Assembly: GCF_014836635.1 (NCBI RefSeq)
Contig: NZ_JACSQL010000005.1
Coordinates: 62,001 to 126,000, forward strand
DNA length: 64,000 nucleotides
Reading direction: 5' to 3'
Origin: Paenibacillus gallinarum
GTDB lineage: Bacteria > Bacillota > Bacilli > Paenibacillales > Paenibacillaceae
Shown piece by piece: positions 52,954-64,000 of this stretch. A model generated the notes under the pieces. The model was not told the DNA's origin. It ran no database searches and saw only the letters and a list, made by a program, of their open reading frames with translations. The translations under genes were made by a program, and so were the position numbers. The first letter of the stretch is position 1, and each line of letters opens with the position of its first letter.

Positions 52954-54468
52954 CTATGAATTCCCTTTATATAATAACTTGGAAGCTTGGCCAAAAGCGA
53001 CTCCATTATAGTAGTGTTTTAGAATCTGAGTTGCGGTATAACCTTCTTGTGCCATTCCATTGGCTCCCCACTGACTCATTCCTACTCCATGACCATATCC
53101 GTGCGTTGTAATCGTAATCTCATCCCCACTTGTTTCCCACGTAAATTCACTAGATCGCAGACCCAATTTCTCTCTTATCTCTTTTCCTGTAAATACTTTC
53201 TTCCCAACCTGAATCTCTTTTATCCGATTTCCTGCTGTTTTAGACAAGATCTGAATAAAAGGTTTTGCCGTCTTGCCACCAACAGATACCGGAATTGCAT
53301 CGGATGTAACATTCAGTTTATTCAAAAAATCAACTCGGGACATCGTTACGCTTCCCTCATAGCCTGGAGCAATCTTGGCATCCCACGGACTTTCTACACT
53401 TCGTAAATACGGTACAGCCTGCTGCCATACATCTTCCGAGTTCTCGGTATATCCATTGCTAGTAGAGAAAAAGGCGGCGGTTATTGGCTCCCCTTTATAA
53501 GTCATTATCGTATCCTTGCTCTCCCTTACGGCTTGCTTAAGCTTGGCCCATTCTTTTTCTTTTCCTGCGTCTTTAAAATGAGCTTCGAGCTTATCGTAAG
53601 GAATGTATACCTGATGCTCGACCGTATCCTTCACATCCGCACCATCGACTGGTATGCCGCTGCGATCTCCCGCAGCCATCCGCTTCGTTACAAACGTGCG
53701 CGCGGCAATGGCCTGCGCCTTGAGAGCTTCGATGCCGAAGTCCGAAGGCATCTCGGCTGCGACAACCCCGGTGACGTATTGTTCCATCGTCACCGTATCA
53801 ATGGTGCCTGTCTTCGATAGATAGACGCGCACCTCGGGCTCCGGATACACCACTGCCGGCTTTGGTGCCGGTGTGGTGTCAGGGACAAGGGCAGGCGGCT
53901 CTGCTGCGGCAGGATTCTGCGCAGCGGGAGCTGTCTGCCCTTGCACCGCCGGCGCAGGGCTCGGCGGTGCTTCCTCGCGGGGCCAGGCAAGCACTGCTGG
54001 AATCAGCAGTGCCGCAATGGCTAGTCCCGCGAGGGCGGCGGCAGGGCCGGGCCGCCGGGGGCGCCGCGGTGCGGAGCTGCGGCGCCAGGATCGGGCGGCT
54101 TTATAGGCGCCGCCCGCTGGGTTTTGTGCATGCAGCTGTGGTGCATGCACGGGCTGGCTGTGCCCGGTAAGAGGCACAGCGGATTCAGCAACGGGGGATA
54201 GCGAAACCTCCCCCCGCCCCCGTCTTTCTTTTTCATCGCCCAGCTGTTCTCGGCTGCCTACTCCATTTACTATAGAAAGAGACGTTTGTTTTGAGTTTCT
54301 AACTTTTAAGATTCCCTGTTCATCCCGCTCTATTAAAATCTCCGCTGGGCCGTAGGAAGTTTCAGTTACCTCATGCCAAGGAATGGTCACAATCTTCTTC
54401 CTTTTCATTCGGACTCTTCTATTATTAAGCTCTTCTTTAGGCTTGGAAGAACCTCGTGTTGCCTTCAT
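52954..54468 (-). CDS. spoIID: Stage II sporulation protein D (SpoIID), long N-terminal form
   Basis: SpoIID is a lytic transglycosylase that drives engulfment. The 504-aa product is much longer than the usual 330-350 aa. The catalytic SpoIID domain (about 205-495) has YVTGVVAAEMPSDFGIEALKAQAIAARTFV (with the catalytic Glu), SNGYTENSEDVW and GYGHGVGMSQWGANGMAQEGYTATQILKHYYNGV. Before the membrane helix (GPAAALAGLAIAALLIPAVLAW) lies about 145 residues of charged and Arg/Ala/Pro-rich cytosolic sequence. After it comes an Ala/Pro linker encoded by a GC-rich patch. GGGAGGAG precedes the ATG. Confidence 0.93.
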   Translation of the reverse strand: MKATRGSSKPKEELNNRRVRMKRKKIVTIPWHEVTETSYGPAEILIERDEQGILKVRNSKQTSLSIVNGVGSREQLGDEKERRGRGEVSLSPVAESAVPLTGHSQPVHAPQLHAQNPAGGAYKAARSWRRSSAPRRPRRPGPAAALAGLAIAALLIPAVLAWPREEAPPSPAPAVQGQTAPAAQNPAAAEPPALVPDTTPAPKPAVVYPEPEVRVYLSKTGTIDTVTMEQYVTGVVAAEMPSDFGIEALKAQAIAARTFVTKRMAAGDRSGIPVDGADVKDTVEHQVYIPYDKLEAHFKDAGKEKEWAKLKQAVRESKDTIMTYKGEPITAAFFSTSNGYTENSEDVWQQAVPYLRSVESPWDAKIAPGYEGSVTMSRVDFLNKLNVTSDAIPVSVGGKTAKPFIQILSKTAGNRIKEIQVGKKVFTGKEIREKLGLRSSEFTWETSGDEITITTHGYGHGVGMSQWGANGMAQEGYTATQILKHYYNGVAFGQASKLLYKGNS

Positions 54469-54848
54469 TTATACTCCTCCCAACATCTCATTTGATAGCT
54501 GCTCTAGCTCGGTAGATCAGATAGACCTTATATGTCATACATATGGAGATCTCGCTTCTGATAGAACCAAATTAAGAGAATATAAATGAGAGGTTGCCTA
54601 GTATTAAGACCACACTATAGTAGTAACTAATGATGTATTTTCTCTATTTCATAAGAAAGATAGCAGTTGCCCTTCTACCATCTTCATTTAGATAGACCAT
54701 ACAATATAAGTCATTATTGTAAAATAAAAAAGACTGTAGACATACTAGTTATAAGGCTAGTTTGTCTACAGTCTGACCAAGCCTATAAAGGCTTGGTTTC
54801 TATTCTTTCTTACACAATGTTGCATTGGGTTCCATTCTATCCGTTAGC
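54469..54848. other. Intergenic region murA-spoIID
   Basis: The 380 bp hold the murA terminator, a second hairpin that can act on either strand, and the spoIID promoter region. I cannot define a sigma-E promoter with confidence, and no small gene is supported. Confidence 0.5.
54731..54775 (-). terminator. Intrinsic terminator after murA
   Basis: The minus strand reads GACTGTAGACA(A)ACTAG ... CTAGT(A)TGTCTACAGTC followed by TTTTTT. It is a long, nearly perfect stem. A second stem (ACCAAGCC...GGCTTGGT, about 54778-54801) lies just before it. Confidence 0.92.
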
Positions 54849-56195
54849 TTAAGCTAACGTAGGCTGAACCTTAAATCTTGCTGTTTCTGTTTCCGTTCCA
54901 ACGGATTCTGTCGATTTCGCTTCACGCTTAGGCTCTTCTACCGATACACGATAGATGTCTGCTCCAAGACCGTTCAGCTTCTCTGCAAGGTGCACATAAC
55001 CGCGGTCAATATGATGAACACCGCCTACTTCTGTTGTGCCGTCAGCGATCAAACCAGCAAGAATCAAAGCAGCACCTGCACGCAAGTCCGTCGCCGTTAC
55101 TTTCGCTCCGGTAAGTTTAGCTCCACCAGTAATAATTGAGGAACGACCTTCTACTTTGATCTCTGCATTCATCAGGTTGAACTCATCCACATGCATAAAT
55201 CGGTTCTCGAATACCGTTTCCGTTACAACACTTGTTCCTTGGGATTTAAGCAGCAATGCCATCATTTGCGATTGCATGTCTGTCGGGAATCCTGGGTATG
55301 GAAGCGTCTTGATATCCACAGCTTTCAGAGGACCGTCAGCAATGACACGTACTCCGTTTTCGTCTGGGATAATCTTTACTCCCATTTCTTCCATCTTGGA
55401 GATCACAGGGCCAAGGTGATCGGAAATTGCACCTTCGACATAAACGTCTCCACCTGTAATCGCTGCAGCAGCCATATACGTCCCTGCTTCAATTCGATCT
55501 GGAATTACAGCATGTTGTACACCGTGAAGTTTTTCAACTCCTTCAATGCGAATCACGCCTGTGCCAGCACCGCGTACTTTTGCACCCATCCCATTCAGGT
55601 AGTTTGCAAGATCCACAATTTCCGGTTCTTTTGCTGCATTCTCAAGAATCGTTGTTCCTTCTGCAAGTACAGCAGCCATCATAATATTTTCAGTTGCACC
55701 AACACTCGCAACATCCAAATAAATTTTGGCTCCGCGCAATTTTCCATTTGACCTTGCTTCTATATAACCATGTCCTAGGCTGATTTCAGCACCCATTGCT
55801 TCAAAACCTTTAAGGTGTTGATCAATCGGGCGTGTACCAATCGCACATCCGCCTGGAAGAGATATTTTTGTATAACCCATACGTGTTAGCAGAGGACCCA
55901 TAACCAAGAAAGACGCCCGCATTTTTGTAACCCATTCGTAAGGGGCTTCGCACGAAGTAAGATTCGTTGCGTCTACGGTAATTACTTCATTTTGGTATGT
56001 AACTTCCGCTCCTAGCGATTCCAGTACCTTGTTAATTGTCATCACATCGTCTAAAGGAGGTGCATCTGTAATAATGCTTACTCCTTCTTCCCCTAAGAGA
56101 GAGGCGGCGATGATCGGAAGAACTGAATTTTTAGCGCCGCTGACTTTGACACTTCCGGTCAATCTCTTGCCTCCGCGGACGATAAATTTGCTCAT
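54849..56195 (-). CDS. murA: UDP-N-acetylglucosamine 1-carboxyvinyltransferase MurA
   Basis: MurA performs the first committed step of peptidoglycan synthesis, transferring enolpyruvate to UDP-GlcNAc. The 448-aa product has [37 protein letters not shown], the active-site loop [13 protein letters not shown] (Cys117, the fosfomycin target) and the [14 protein letters not shown] segment. A C-terminal extension of roughly 30 residues beyond the usual length ([26 protein letters not shown]) is not part of the catalytic fold. GGAGGG precedes the ATG. Confidence 0.96.
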   Translation of the reverse strand: MSKFIVRGGKRLTGSVKVSGAKNSVLPIIAASLLGEEGVSIITDAPPLDDVMTINKVLESLGAEVTYQNEVITVDATNLTSCEAPYEWVTKMRASFLVMGPLLTRMGYTKISLPGGCAIGTRPIDQHLKGFEAMGAEISLGHGYIEARSNGKLRGAKIYLDVASVGATENIMMAAVLAEGTTILENAAKEPEIVDLANYLNGMGAKVRGAGTGVIRIEGVEKLHGVQHAVIPDRIEAGTYMAAAAITGGDVYVEGAISDHLGPVISKMEEMGVKIIPDENGVRVIADGPLKAVDIKTLPYPGFPTDMQSQMMALLLKSQGTSVVTETVFENRFMHVDEFNLMNAEIKVEGRSSIITGGAKLTGAKVTATDLRAGAALILAGLIADGTTEVGGVHHIDRGYVHLAEKLNGLGADIYRVSVEEPKREAKSTESVGTETETARFKVQPTLA

Positions 56196-56695
56196 CTTGT
56201 TTCCCTCCGCGCGTTATTTTTCTTTTTCTGCTTACGAGTGGAGATTCCTCTTTCACTTGTCGTCCGATCCCGTCGGAAAATTCGACATCATCATTCAACA
56301 TTCGTCAAGATGTCGTATTTCAGAAAAAGAATAGTTTGCACTTTTCATTTTTTGAATTAGTTTGTGATTTAAACCATGATTTCCATCATATAAGACCATT
56401 TCTATTCGAAATCATTTGAAACTGTGATTAAAAACAATAAAAACAAAGAAATAGCAGTCATTCTGCTAATCCCCTAACTTCCATCATAACATTAAAAGTT
56501 CATGGGAGACAAGCAATTTTTCATTTTACATTGTTTTTTACAATTTCATACGGATCAACGTATAAACGTACGATATTACATTGTTATCAAATGAACATCT
56601 TTAATTCCATTGTTCACATAAAAACATAATGTTATTCGACAAAAGCTGTCTTAACCTGTTCGAGCCTAAGAGTGATATAACCAGCCTGGAAAGCT
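56196..56695. other. Intergenic region ywzB-murA
   Basis: The 500-bp AT-rich region contains the murA leader and, presumably, its promoter. I could not identify a convincing promoter pair, riboswitch or gene. Confidence 0.5.
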
Positions 56696-56953
56696 TTAAA
56701 ACAAATATTTAAGCATTTGTGCCCAGGAGAGATATTCGATTACGAATTTAGACACAAAATGTCCCAGTACAATAGCCAAAAGTAGCTGTAACATTCTTGC
56801 TGGAGCACTTTTTGGGTGCTTTACAATCAAGTCGAGCTTCAAGTGCTGTAAGGACCACCAAGCGATAGCGATACAGGAAAGTGAGATAATCATAGCTACA
56901 AGACTATTTGTACTAATGGCCTGATTAACTTGATCATTCATCAGTTGATCCAT
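56696..56953 (-). CDS. ywzB: DUF1146 membrane protein (YwzB)
   Basis: This small integral membrane protein of unknown role is found between atpC and murA in Bacillus relatives. The 85-aa product has two membrane helices (SLVAMIISLSCIAIAWWSLQHL and MLQLLLAIVLGHFVSKFVIEYL) joined by a basic loop, ending in the conserved SWAQMLKYLF. GGAGG precedes the ATG at 6 nt. Confidence 0.88.
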   Translation of the reverse strand: MDQLMNDQVNQAISTNSLVAMIISLSCIAIAWWSLQHLKLDLIVKHPKSAPARMLQLLLAIVLGHFVSKFVIEYLSWAQMLKYLF

Positions 56954-57152
56954 GTCCAGCCTCCGTCTTTCATGTTAATGATATATTTCACATACTGTGA
57001 AATCATATTCGGATCGCTGTTTATTGTCAACCAATCTTACAACATTGGAACTCATAAACCTGAATTTAGCGCTGAATTGTTATATTTTAGACAAAAAATT
57101 ATCGAATCCGTCTTTTTTCTGTCATTTCCTCGGAAATAATCTCAAAAACAAA

Positions 57153-57179
57153 AAGAACCTGACGAATGGTCAGGTTCTT
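57153..57179 (-). terminator. Intrinsic terminator of the atp operon
   Basis: The minus strand reads AAGAACCTGAC-CATTC-GTCAGGTTCTT followed by TTTGTTTTTG. It is a perfect 11-bp stem overlapping the atpC stop. Confidence 0.95.
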
Positions 57180-57183
57180 CTTT

Positions 57184-57591
57184 CTATAGGTTGCCGGATA
57201 CTTTAAGTCGGTTCATTGCTTTTTGTAATGCAATTTCAGCACGACGGTGATCGTATTGATCTCGGCTTCCGCTAGATGTTAGACGAGTCTCTGCACGCTC
57301 AAGAGCAGCTTTAGCACGAATTACATCAATCTCAGAAGCGAGTTCAGCACTCTCAGCCAAAATGACTACCTTCTCTTTGCGAACCTCTACAAAACCGCCT
57401 GCAACAGCGATTTTCAGTTCCTTTCCATCGGCTTTAATGGACACAGGTGCAATTTGCAAGGGAGTTACGAAGGGAACGTGACCAGGAAGAATTCCCAGTT
57501 CACCTTCCACTCCGCGTACAACCAGGCTATTAACCTGTTCAGAGAAGATGAGTCGCTCCGGAGTTACAATTTCCAATAAAAAGGTACTCAT
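57184..57591 (-). CDS. atpC: ATP synthase epsilon subunit
   Basis: The epsilon subunit is part of the central stalk and inhibits ATP hydrolysis. I start it at ATG 57591 (MSTFLLEIVTPERLIF) with GGAGGG 6 nt upstream; an ATG two codons earlier sits too close to the site. The 135-aa product has the N-terminal beta-sandwich with EGELGILPGHVPFVTPLQI and GGFVEVRKEKVVILAESAELASEID, then the C-terminal helical hairpin. It is the last gene of the operon. Confidence 0.96.
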   Translation of the reverse strand: MSTFLLEIVTPERLIFSEQVNSLVVRGVEGELGILPGHVPFVTPLQIAPVSIKADGKELKIAVAGGFVEVRKEKVVILAESAELASEIDVIRAKAALERAETRLTSSGSRDQYDHRRAEIALQKAMNRLKVSGNL

Positions 57592-57604
57592 TGTCATCCC
57601 TCCT

Positions 57605-57662
57605 GAACTCTATCCGAAGGATAGTTCAACTCATCTTTGGGTCATTAATCCGTTGGATTAAT
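57605..57662 (-). repeat. Two small hairpins between atpD and atpC
   Basis: GAACTATCC-TTC-GGATAGAGTTC (57605-57627) and ATTAATCC-AAC-GGATTAAT (57644-57662) form on the transcript, neither with a T-run. They may be mRNA processing or stability elements. Confidence 0.5.
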
Positions 57663-57665
57663 TGA

Positions 57666-59111
<1,446 letters not shown>

Positions 59112-59180
59112 TCACCATTCATATAAATGTGAGCGAGCATTATTCTGACTAGCTTCATTGTTTATCCGTACTTAATTAAA

Positions 59181-60047
59181 TTAAGACTGCGCGCTTGCTC
59201 CAGCCACAATTTCTGTAATTTCCTGCGTAATCGCAGCTTGACGTGCTCTGTTATAAGTAAGTGACAATTCACCAATTAGCTTGGATGCATTTTTCGTTGC
59301 ACTGCCCATTGCTGTCATTTTCGCTCCAAGTTCACTTGCTTTACCGTTCAGAAGTGCACCATAGATCAAAGTCTCGGCATAGCGAGGCAAAAGAGCTTCC
59401 AGTACTGCCTCTGCTGAAGGTTCGTACTCATATTGAGCAGAAGCTTCCGTCTTCTTATTCTCCGGTCTCTCCATCGGAAGAAGTTTCTCAACCGTAGGAA
59501 TCTGGGTAATTGCATTTACAAATTGGCTGTAACAGATATAGATCTCATCATATTTTCCTGCTTCAAATCCAGAAACGGTTTCGTTCGCAATGGATTTAAT
59601 ATCAGCAAATGTTGGGGAGTCTGACAAATCTGTAACATCCATACCAATCGGTTGCTCACGGCGTCTGAAGAAATCGCGACCTTTCCGTCCAATTACAAAC
59701 AGAACATATTCGTCTTTAGAGGTGTGGCGTTCCTTTAGAGTCAGAGTTACCTGACGAAGAACGTTGGCATTGTATCCACCTGCAAGACCACGATCTGAAG
59801 TAATTACGAGGTAAGCCGTCTTTTTGACAGGACGAGTCACCAGCATGGGATGGGTAACCTCTGAAGAAGAGGATGCAATGCTAGTTACCACTTCCTTCAA
59901 CTTCTCGGAATATGGTTTAGCAGCTTCTGCTTTCTCCTGCGCTTTTCTAAGCTTAGAGGCAGCAACCATCTCCATTGCCTTGGTAATTTGCTTCGTGCTC
60001 TGAACACTTTTGATTTGACGCTTGATTTCGCGCATACCTTTTGCCAT
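59181..60047 (-). CDS. atpG: ATP synthase gamma subunit
   Basis: The rotating central shaft of F1. The 288-aa product has the N-terminal MREIKRQIKSVQSTKQITKAMEMVAASKLRKAQ and the C-terminal signature LIGELSLTYNRARQAAITQEITEIVAGASA. AAGGTGG precedes the ATG. The 263 bp between atpA and this gene hold an unusual tandem repeat. Confidence 0.97.
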   Translation of the reverse strand: MAKGMREIKRQIKSVQSTKQITKAMEMVAASKLRKAQEKAEAAKPYSEKLKEVVTSIASSSSEVTHPMLVTRPVKKTAYLVITSDRGLAGGYNANVLRQVTLTLKERHTSKDEYVLFVIGRKGRDFFRRREQPIGMDVTDLSDSPTFADIKSIANETVSGFEAGKYDEIYICYSQFVNAITQIPTVEKLLPMERPENKKTEASAQYEYEPSAEAVLEALLPRYAETLIYGALLNGKASELGAKMTAMGSATKNASKLIGELSLTYNRARQAAITQEITEIVAGASAQS

Positions 60048-60063
60048 GTTTTCACCACCTTAA

Positions 60064-60210
60064 AGTTTTGACGAAGTCAAAACTAACTTCGAAAGCATTA
60101 ACTTAAGTTTTGACGAAGTCAAAACTAACTTCGAAAGCATTAACTTAAGTTTTGACGAAGTCAAAACTAACTTCGAGAGCGTTACTTAAAGTTTTGACGA
60201 AGTCAAAACT
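60064..60210 (-). repeat. Tandem array of four 21-bp hairpins (42-bp unit) between atpA and atpG
   Basis: AGTTTTGAC-GAA-GTCAAAACT occurs perfectly at 60064, 60106, 60148 and 60190, a fixed period of 42 bp. The 21-bp spacers are near-identical in the first two and diverged in the third. Each core makes a 9-bp hairpin with a 3-nt loop on either strand. It lies within a transcribed intergenic region of the atp operon. Confidence 0.95.
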
Positions 60211-60242
60211 ATCTTTATATCCATTTACTTCATATAAGAAAG

Positions 60243-60277
60243 AGGGACTGCGGCGTACGTTGTGTTCGCGCAGCCCT
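60243..60277 (-). repeat. Large hairpin between atpA and the tandem array
   Basis: AGGGCTGCG ... CGCAGTCCCT forms a 9-bp stem with one bulge and a 16-nt loop, 33 bp before the first hairpin of the array in transcription order. There is no T-run, so it is a stability or processing structure rather than a clear terminator. Confidence 0.6.
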
Positions 60278-60310
60278 TCTTTGGTTCTTTGATATGGAAT
60301 ACGATGCGGC

Positions 60311-61834
<1,524 letters not shown>

Positions 61835-61844
61835 TCACCCCTCA

Positions 61845-62393
61845 CTACTTTACTCGTCTTGTAAAAGACTGTTCTAGACGTTTCAGCTGGCCTGCCAGAC
61901 TTCCGTCATAAATTGTATCGCCGATGGCAACTTTAAGTCCGCCAATCAAGCTTTTATCAATCACATTTTCAATGCGAATTTGTTTACCAATACGAGTGCT
62001 AAAATCTTTAGCTACTGTATCTTTCTCTTCCTGGCTAAGCTCATATGTCGAATACACACGCGCAGTAACCATTCCAAGTGAATCTGATTCGAATTTCATG
62101 TAACTTTCCACGACGGATTCCAGTGCATGGATTCGGTTACGTTCGATCAGCAGTTTAATTGTATTTAAGACCGGCTCAGATACTTTGCCTTGCAGACTGT
62201 TGTCTACAACACTCAGTTTCGAAGCAACACTGACGTTTGGAGAAGAGATAAATTTAACGATGTCGCGATCTCCTGTAATAGAGGTTGCAACCGCGTGAAG
62301 CTCGGCTTCGACTTCCAGTACGGATTGATTTTTGATCGCCACTTCAAACAACGCTTTTGCATATCTCTTGGCGATTACCGAATCCTTACTCAT
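61845..62393 (-). CDS. atpH: ATP synthase delta subunit
   Basis: Delta links F1 to the peripheral stalk. The 182-aa product starts MSKDSVIAKRYAKALFEVA and ends with the conserved VIDKSLIGGLKVAIGDTIYDGSLAGQLKRLEQSF. The ATG overlaps the atpF stop by 4 nt, showing translational coupling. Confidence 0.96.
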   Translation of the reverse strand: MSKDSVIAKRYAKALFEVAIKNQSVLEVEAELHAVATSITGDRDIVKFISSPNVSVASKLSVVDNSLQGKVSEPVLNTIKLLIERNRIHALESVVESYMKFESDSLGMVTARVYSTYELSQEEKDTVAKDFSTRIGKQIRIENVIDKSLIGGLKVAIGDTIYDGSLAGQLKRLEQSFTRRVK

Positions 62394-62878
62394 GGTCTGC
62401 CTCCTACTTCATTCAGATACTTTTCAACAAGCTCTTCCTGAACGTTGTCTTGCTTAACTTCTTTATCCAAAATTTTGGATGCGATTTGTACAGATACCGC
62501 TCCAAGTTCACTGCGGAGGGATTCAACCGCTTTATTTTTCTCGCTCTCAATCGCACGAACAGCTTCCAATTTCAGACGCTCTGCTTCTTGTTTTGCTTCA
62601 TTCAGCATTTGCTCTGTTTGGTTTACACTTGTTTTGCGAGATTGTTCAATAATACTTTGAGCTTCATTACGCGCTTCTTGCAAAGCTGCTTTTTGCTCTT
62701 CTACATATTGGGTAGCCTGCTCACGAGTTTGTTTTGCTTCATTAAGCTGGGAAGCAACTAGCTCACGACGCTGCTCCATAATAGCGAACAACTTGTTAAA
62801 TGCATATTTGGACAAAAGCCAATAAAGGATCAAGAACGAAACAATGGTAATAGCAATGTTTTCCCATAAAATGTGCAC
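62390..62878 (-). CDS. atpF: ATP synthase b subunit
   Basis: The peripheral-stalk subunit. The 162-aa product has one N-terminal membrane helix (ENIAITIVSFLILYWLLSKYAF), then a long charged coiled coil (RRELVASQLNEAKQTREQATQYVEEQKAALQEARNEAQ) and a C-terminal delta-binding region. It lies between atpE and atpH. Confidence 0.96.
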   Translation of the reverse strand: MHILWENIAITIVSFLILYWLLSKYAFNKLFAIMEQRRELVASQLNEAKQTREQATQYVEEQKAALQEARNEAQSIIEQSRKTSVNQTEQMLNEAKQEAERLKLEAVRAIESEKNKAVESLRSELGAVSVQIASKILDKEVKQDNVQEELVEKYLNEVGGRP

Positions 62879-62969
62879 TCACGTCACTCCTTTCCGTTCA
62901 TTCCTGTATCGTAACAAAAACGAAGGCGCGGATGGCATCGCCCTCCCCGCCAAACCGTTACTTCTGATA

Positions 62970-63221
<252 letters not shown>

Positions 63222-63295
63222 TTAACCTAACTTAATATAATAATCTCCTTCTACTTATAAACAGTTTTGGAGTTACTATTATTGTGGAAATGAAT

Positions 63296-64000
63296 CTAAT
63301 GTTCTTCGTGGATTGTTGTCTGAGCGATATACACCATCGACAAAATCGTGAAGATGAAGGCCTGCAAAGCACCTACGAAAATACTGAATCCTTGCCATGC
63401 CATCATGGCTGGAATACCAATCCATCCCATTTTGAGAATGGTTGAGATCAGAATCTCTCCCGCAAAAATATTGGCAAACAAACGAATCGCAAGGGCGATC
63501 GGCTTCGCCAAGTTCTCAATAATATTCAGCGGCAGAAACACTGGAAACGGTTCGATGTAGTGTCTCAGGTAATGCTTACGGTTGTATCTCAATCCAAGAT
63601 AATTCATTAGAATGAAGATAATAATCGCAAGCCCTGCTGTAATCGAAATATCTGCGGTAGGAGATTTCCACCATAGAATTTCTGAATGTTCTCCATTACC
63701 AAGAGTTCTGGTCGCTTCAATTACGTGTCCGAATATACTTGCTGGCTCATGATGTTCCGAGATAATAGAGAACGGCAAACCAAGCATGTTGGATACGAAA
63801 ATAAACAGAATCAGTGTCAATCCCAAAGTTATGTAAGGCTTACCTTTACTTAAAGGCATGGCACTTGCCACAATGTTCTGAACGAATTCAACGACCCACT
63901 CCATGAAATTTTGTACTTTAGAAGGATTCTCTACAGATAGATTCCGAACACACAAACGAACAAGTATGAACACGAATAGCACCGTCACTGTAAGCATTAA
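63296..64000 (-). CDS. atpB: ATP synthase a subunit (partial, N-terminus beyond window)
   Basis: The a subunit forms the proton half-channels. The visible 233-plus residues begin in the first membrane segment and include PIALAIRLFANIFAGEILISTI, where the essential Arg lies in IRLFANIFAG. The last helices GWIGIPAMMAWQGFSIFVGALQAFIFTILSMVYIAQTTIHEEH complete the protein. The family is about 260 aa, so roughly 25 N-terminal residues are missing beyond the edge. Confidence 0.95.
   Translation of the reverse strand, partial: LMLTVTVLFVFILVRLCVRNLSVENPSKVQNFMEWVVEFVQNIVASAMPLSKGKPYITLGLTLILFIFVSNMLGLPFSIISEHHEPASIFGHVIEATRTLGNGEHSEILWWKSPTADISITAGLAIIIFILMNYLGLRYNRKHYLRHYIEPFPVFLPLNIIENLAKPIALAIRLFANIFAGEILISTILKMGWIGIPAMMAWQGFSIFVGALQAFIFTILSMVYIAQTTIHEEH

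Noticed and set aside
60064-60210. CRISPR-like array
   Set aside because: The 42-bp units are tandem with near-identical spacers, each core is a hairpin, only four copies exist and no cas genes are nearby.

Overview
The window looks like a Paenibacillus-type chromosome (spore-forming, flagellated Firmicute with an S-layer). The evidence is a combination of an SLH-anchored S-layer locus with csaB, spore genes (spoIIID, spoIIQ, spoIID, an alpha/beta SASP), and a gene order that follows the Bacillus degSU-comF-flgM-hag-fliD-hpf-secA and atp-murA-spoIID-mbl-flhOP-fabZ blocks. Every gene I can support lies on the minus strand, so the window reads from right (64000) to left (1). The plus-strand open frames are shadows of these genes.

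Layout in transcription order. (1) 64000-57184: F1Fo ATP synthase operon atpB(partial)-E-F-H-A-G-D-C. Four tandem copies of a hairpin-forming 42-bp unit lie between atpA and atpG. (2) 56953-47701: ywzB, murA, spoIID, spoIIQ, spoIIID, mbl, the flagellar rod/hook-like genes flhO-flhP, a small EpuA-like membrane protein, and fabZ. (3) 47599-29375: cell-surface locus with a phosphohexomutase, a DUF5693 membrane protein, csaB, tagA and tagO. These make and pyruvylate the secondary cell-wall polymer that SLH domains bind. They are followed by a 1324-aa protein with C-terminal SLH repeats (slhA-like), a small unknown protein, the S-layer protein with N-terminal SLH repeats, and a 949-aa unknown exported protein. 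(4) 29230-26664: a 175-aa exported protein, a SASP, an overlooked 20-codon ORF for a cationic amphipathic peptide, and metK. (5) 26357-18129: a phosphodiester-glycosidase/stalk-domain protein, degS-degU, an unknown 138-aa membrane protein, and comFA-comFC (comFB is absent). (6) 17921-4259: late flagellar genes yvyF-flgM-flgN-flgK-flgL-DUF6470-fliW-csrA-hag, three glycosyltransferases, then flaG-fliD-fliS-fliT. (7) 3980-1: a cold-shock protein, hpf and secA (partial).

Regulation visible in the DNA. CCGATAT-type sigma-D -10 motifs precede yvyF, flgM, flaG and flhO, and a TCGATAT variant precedes hag. Similar motifs stand before the glycosyltransferase cluster and the slhA-like gene. The hag leader has a CsrA-type ACAAGGACGT hairpin next to the Shine-Dalgarno sequence, with csrA and fliW encoded just upstream. 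A strong intrinsic terminator separates fliW-csrA from the flgM-flgL operon. Many genes end in clear intrinsic terminators.

The most unusual items are the 20-aa cationic peptide ORF coupled to the SASP gene, the tandem hairpin array inside the atp operon, the three-gene glycosyltransferase insert behind flagellin, the tandem in-frame starts of the S-layer gene, and a terminator-like hairpin at the very start of the metK transcript.
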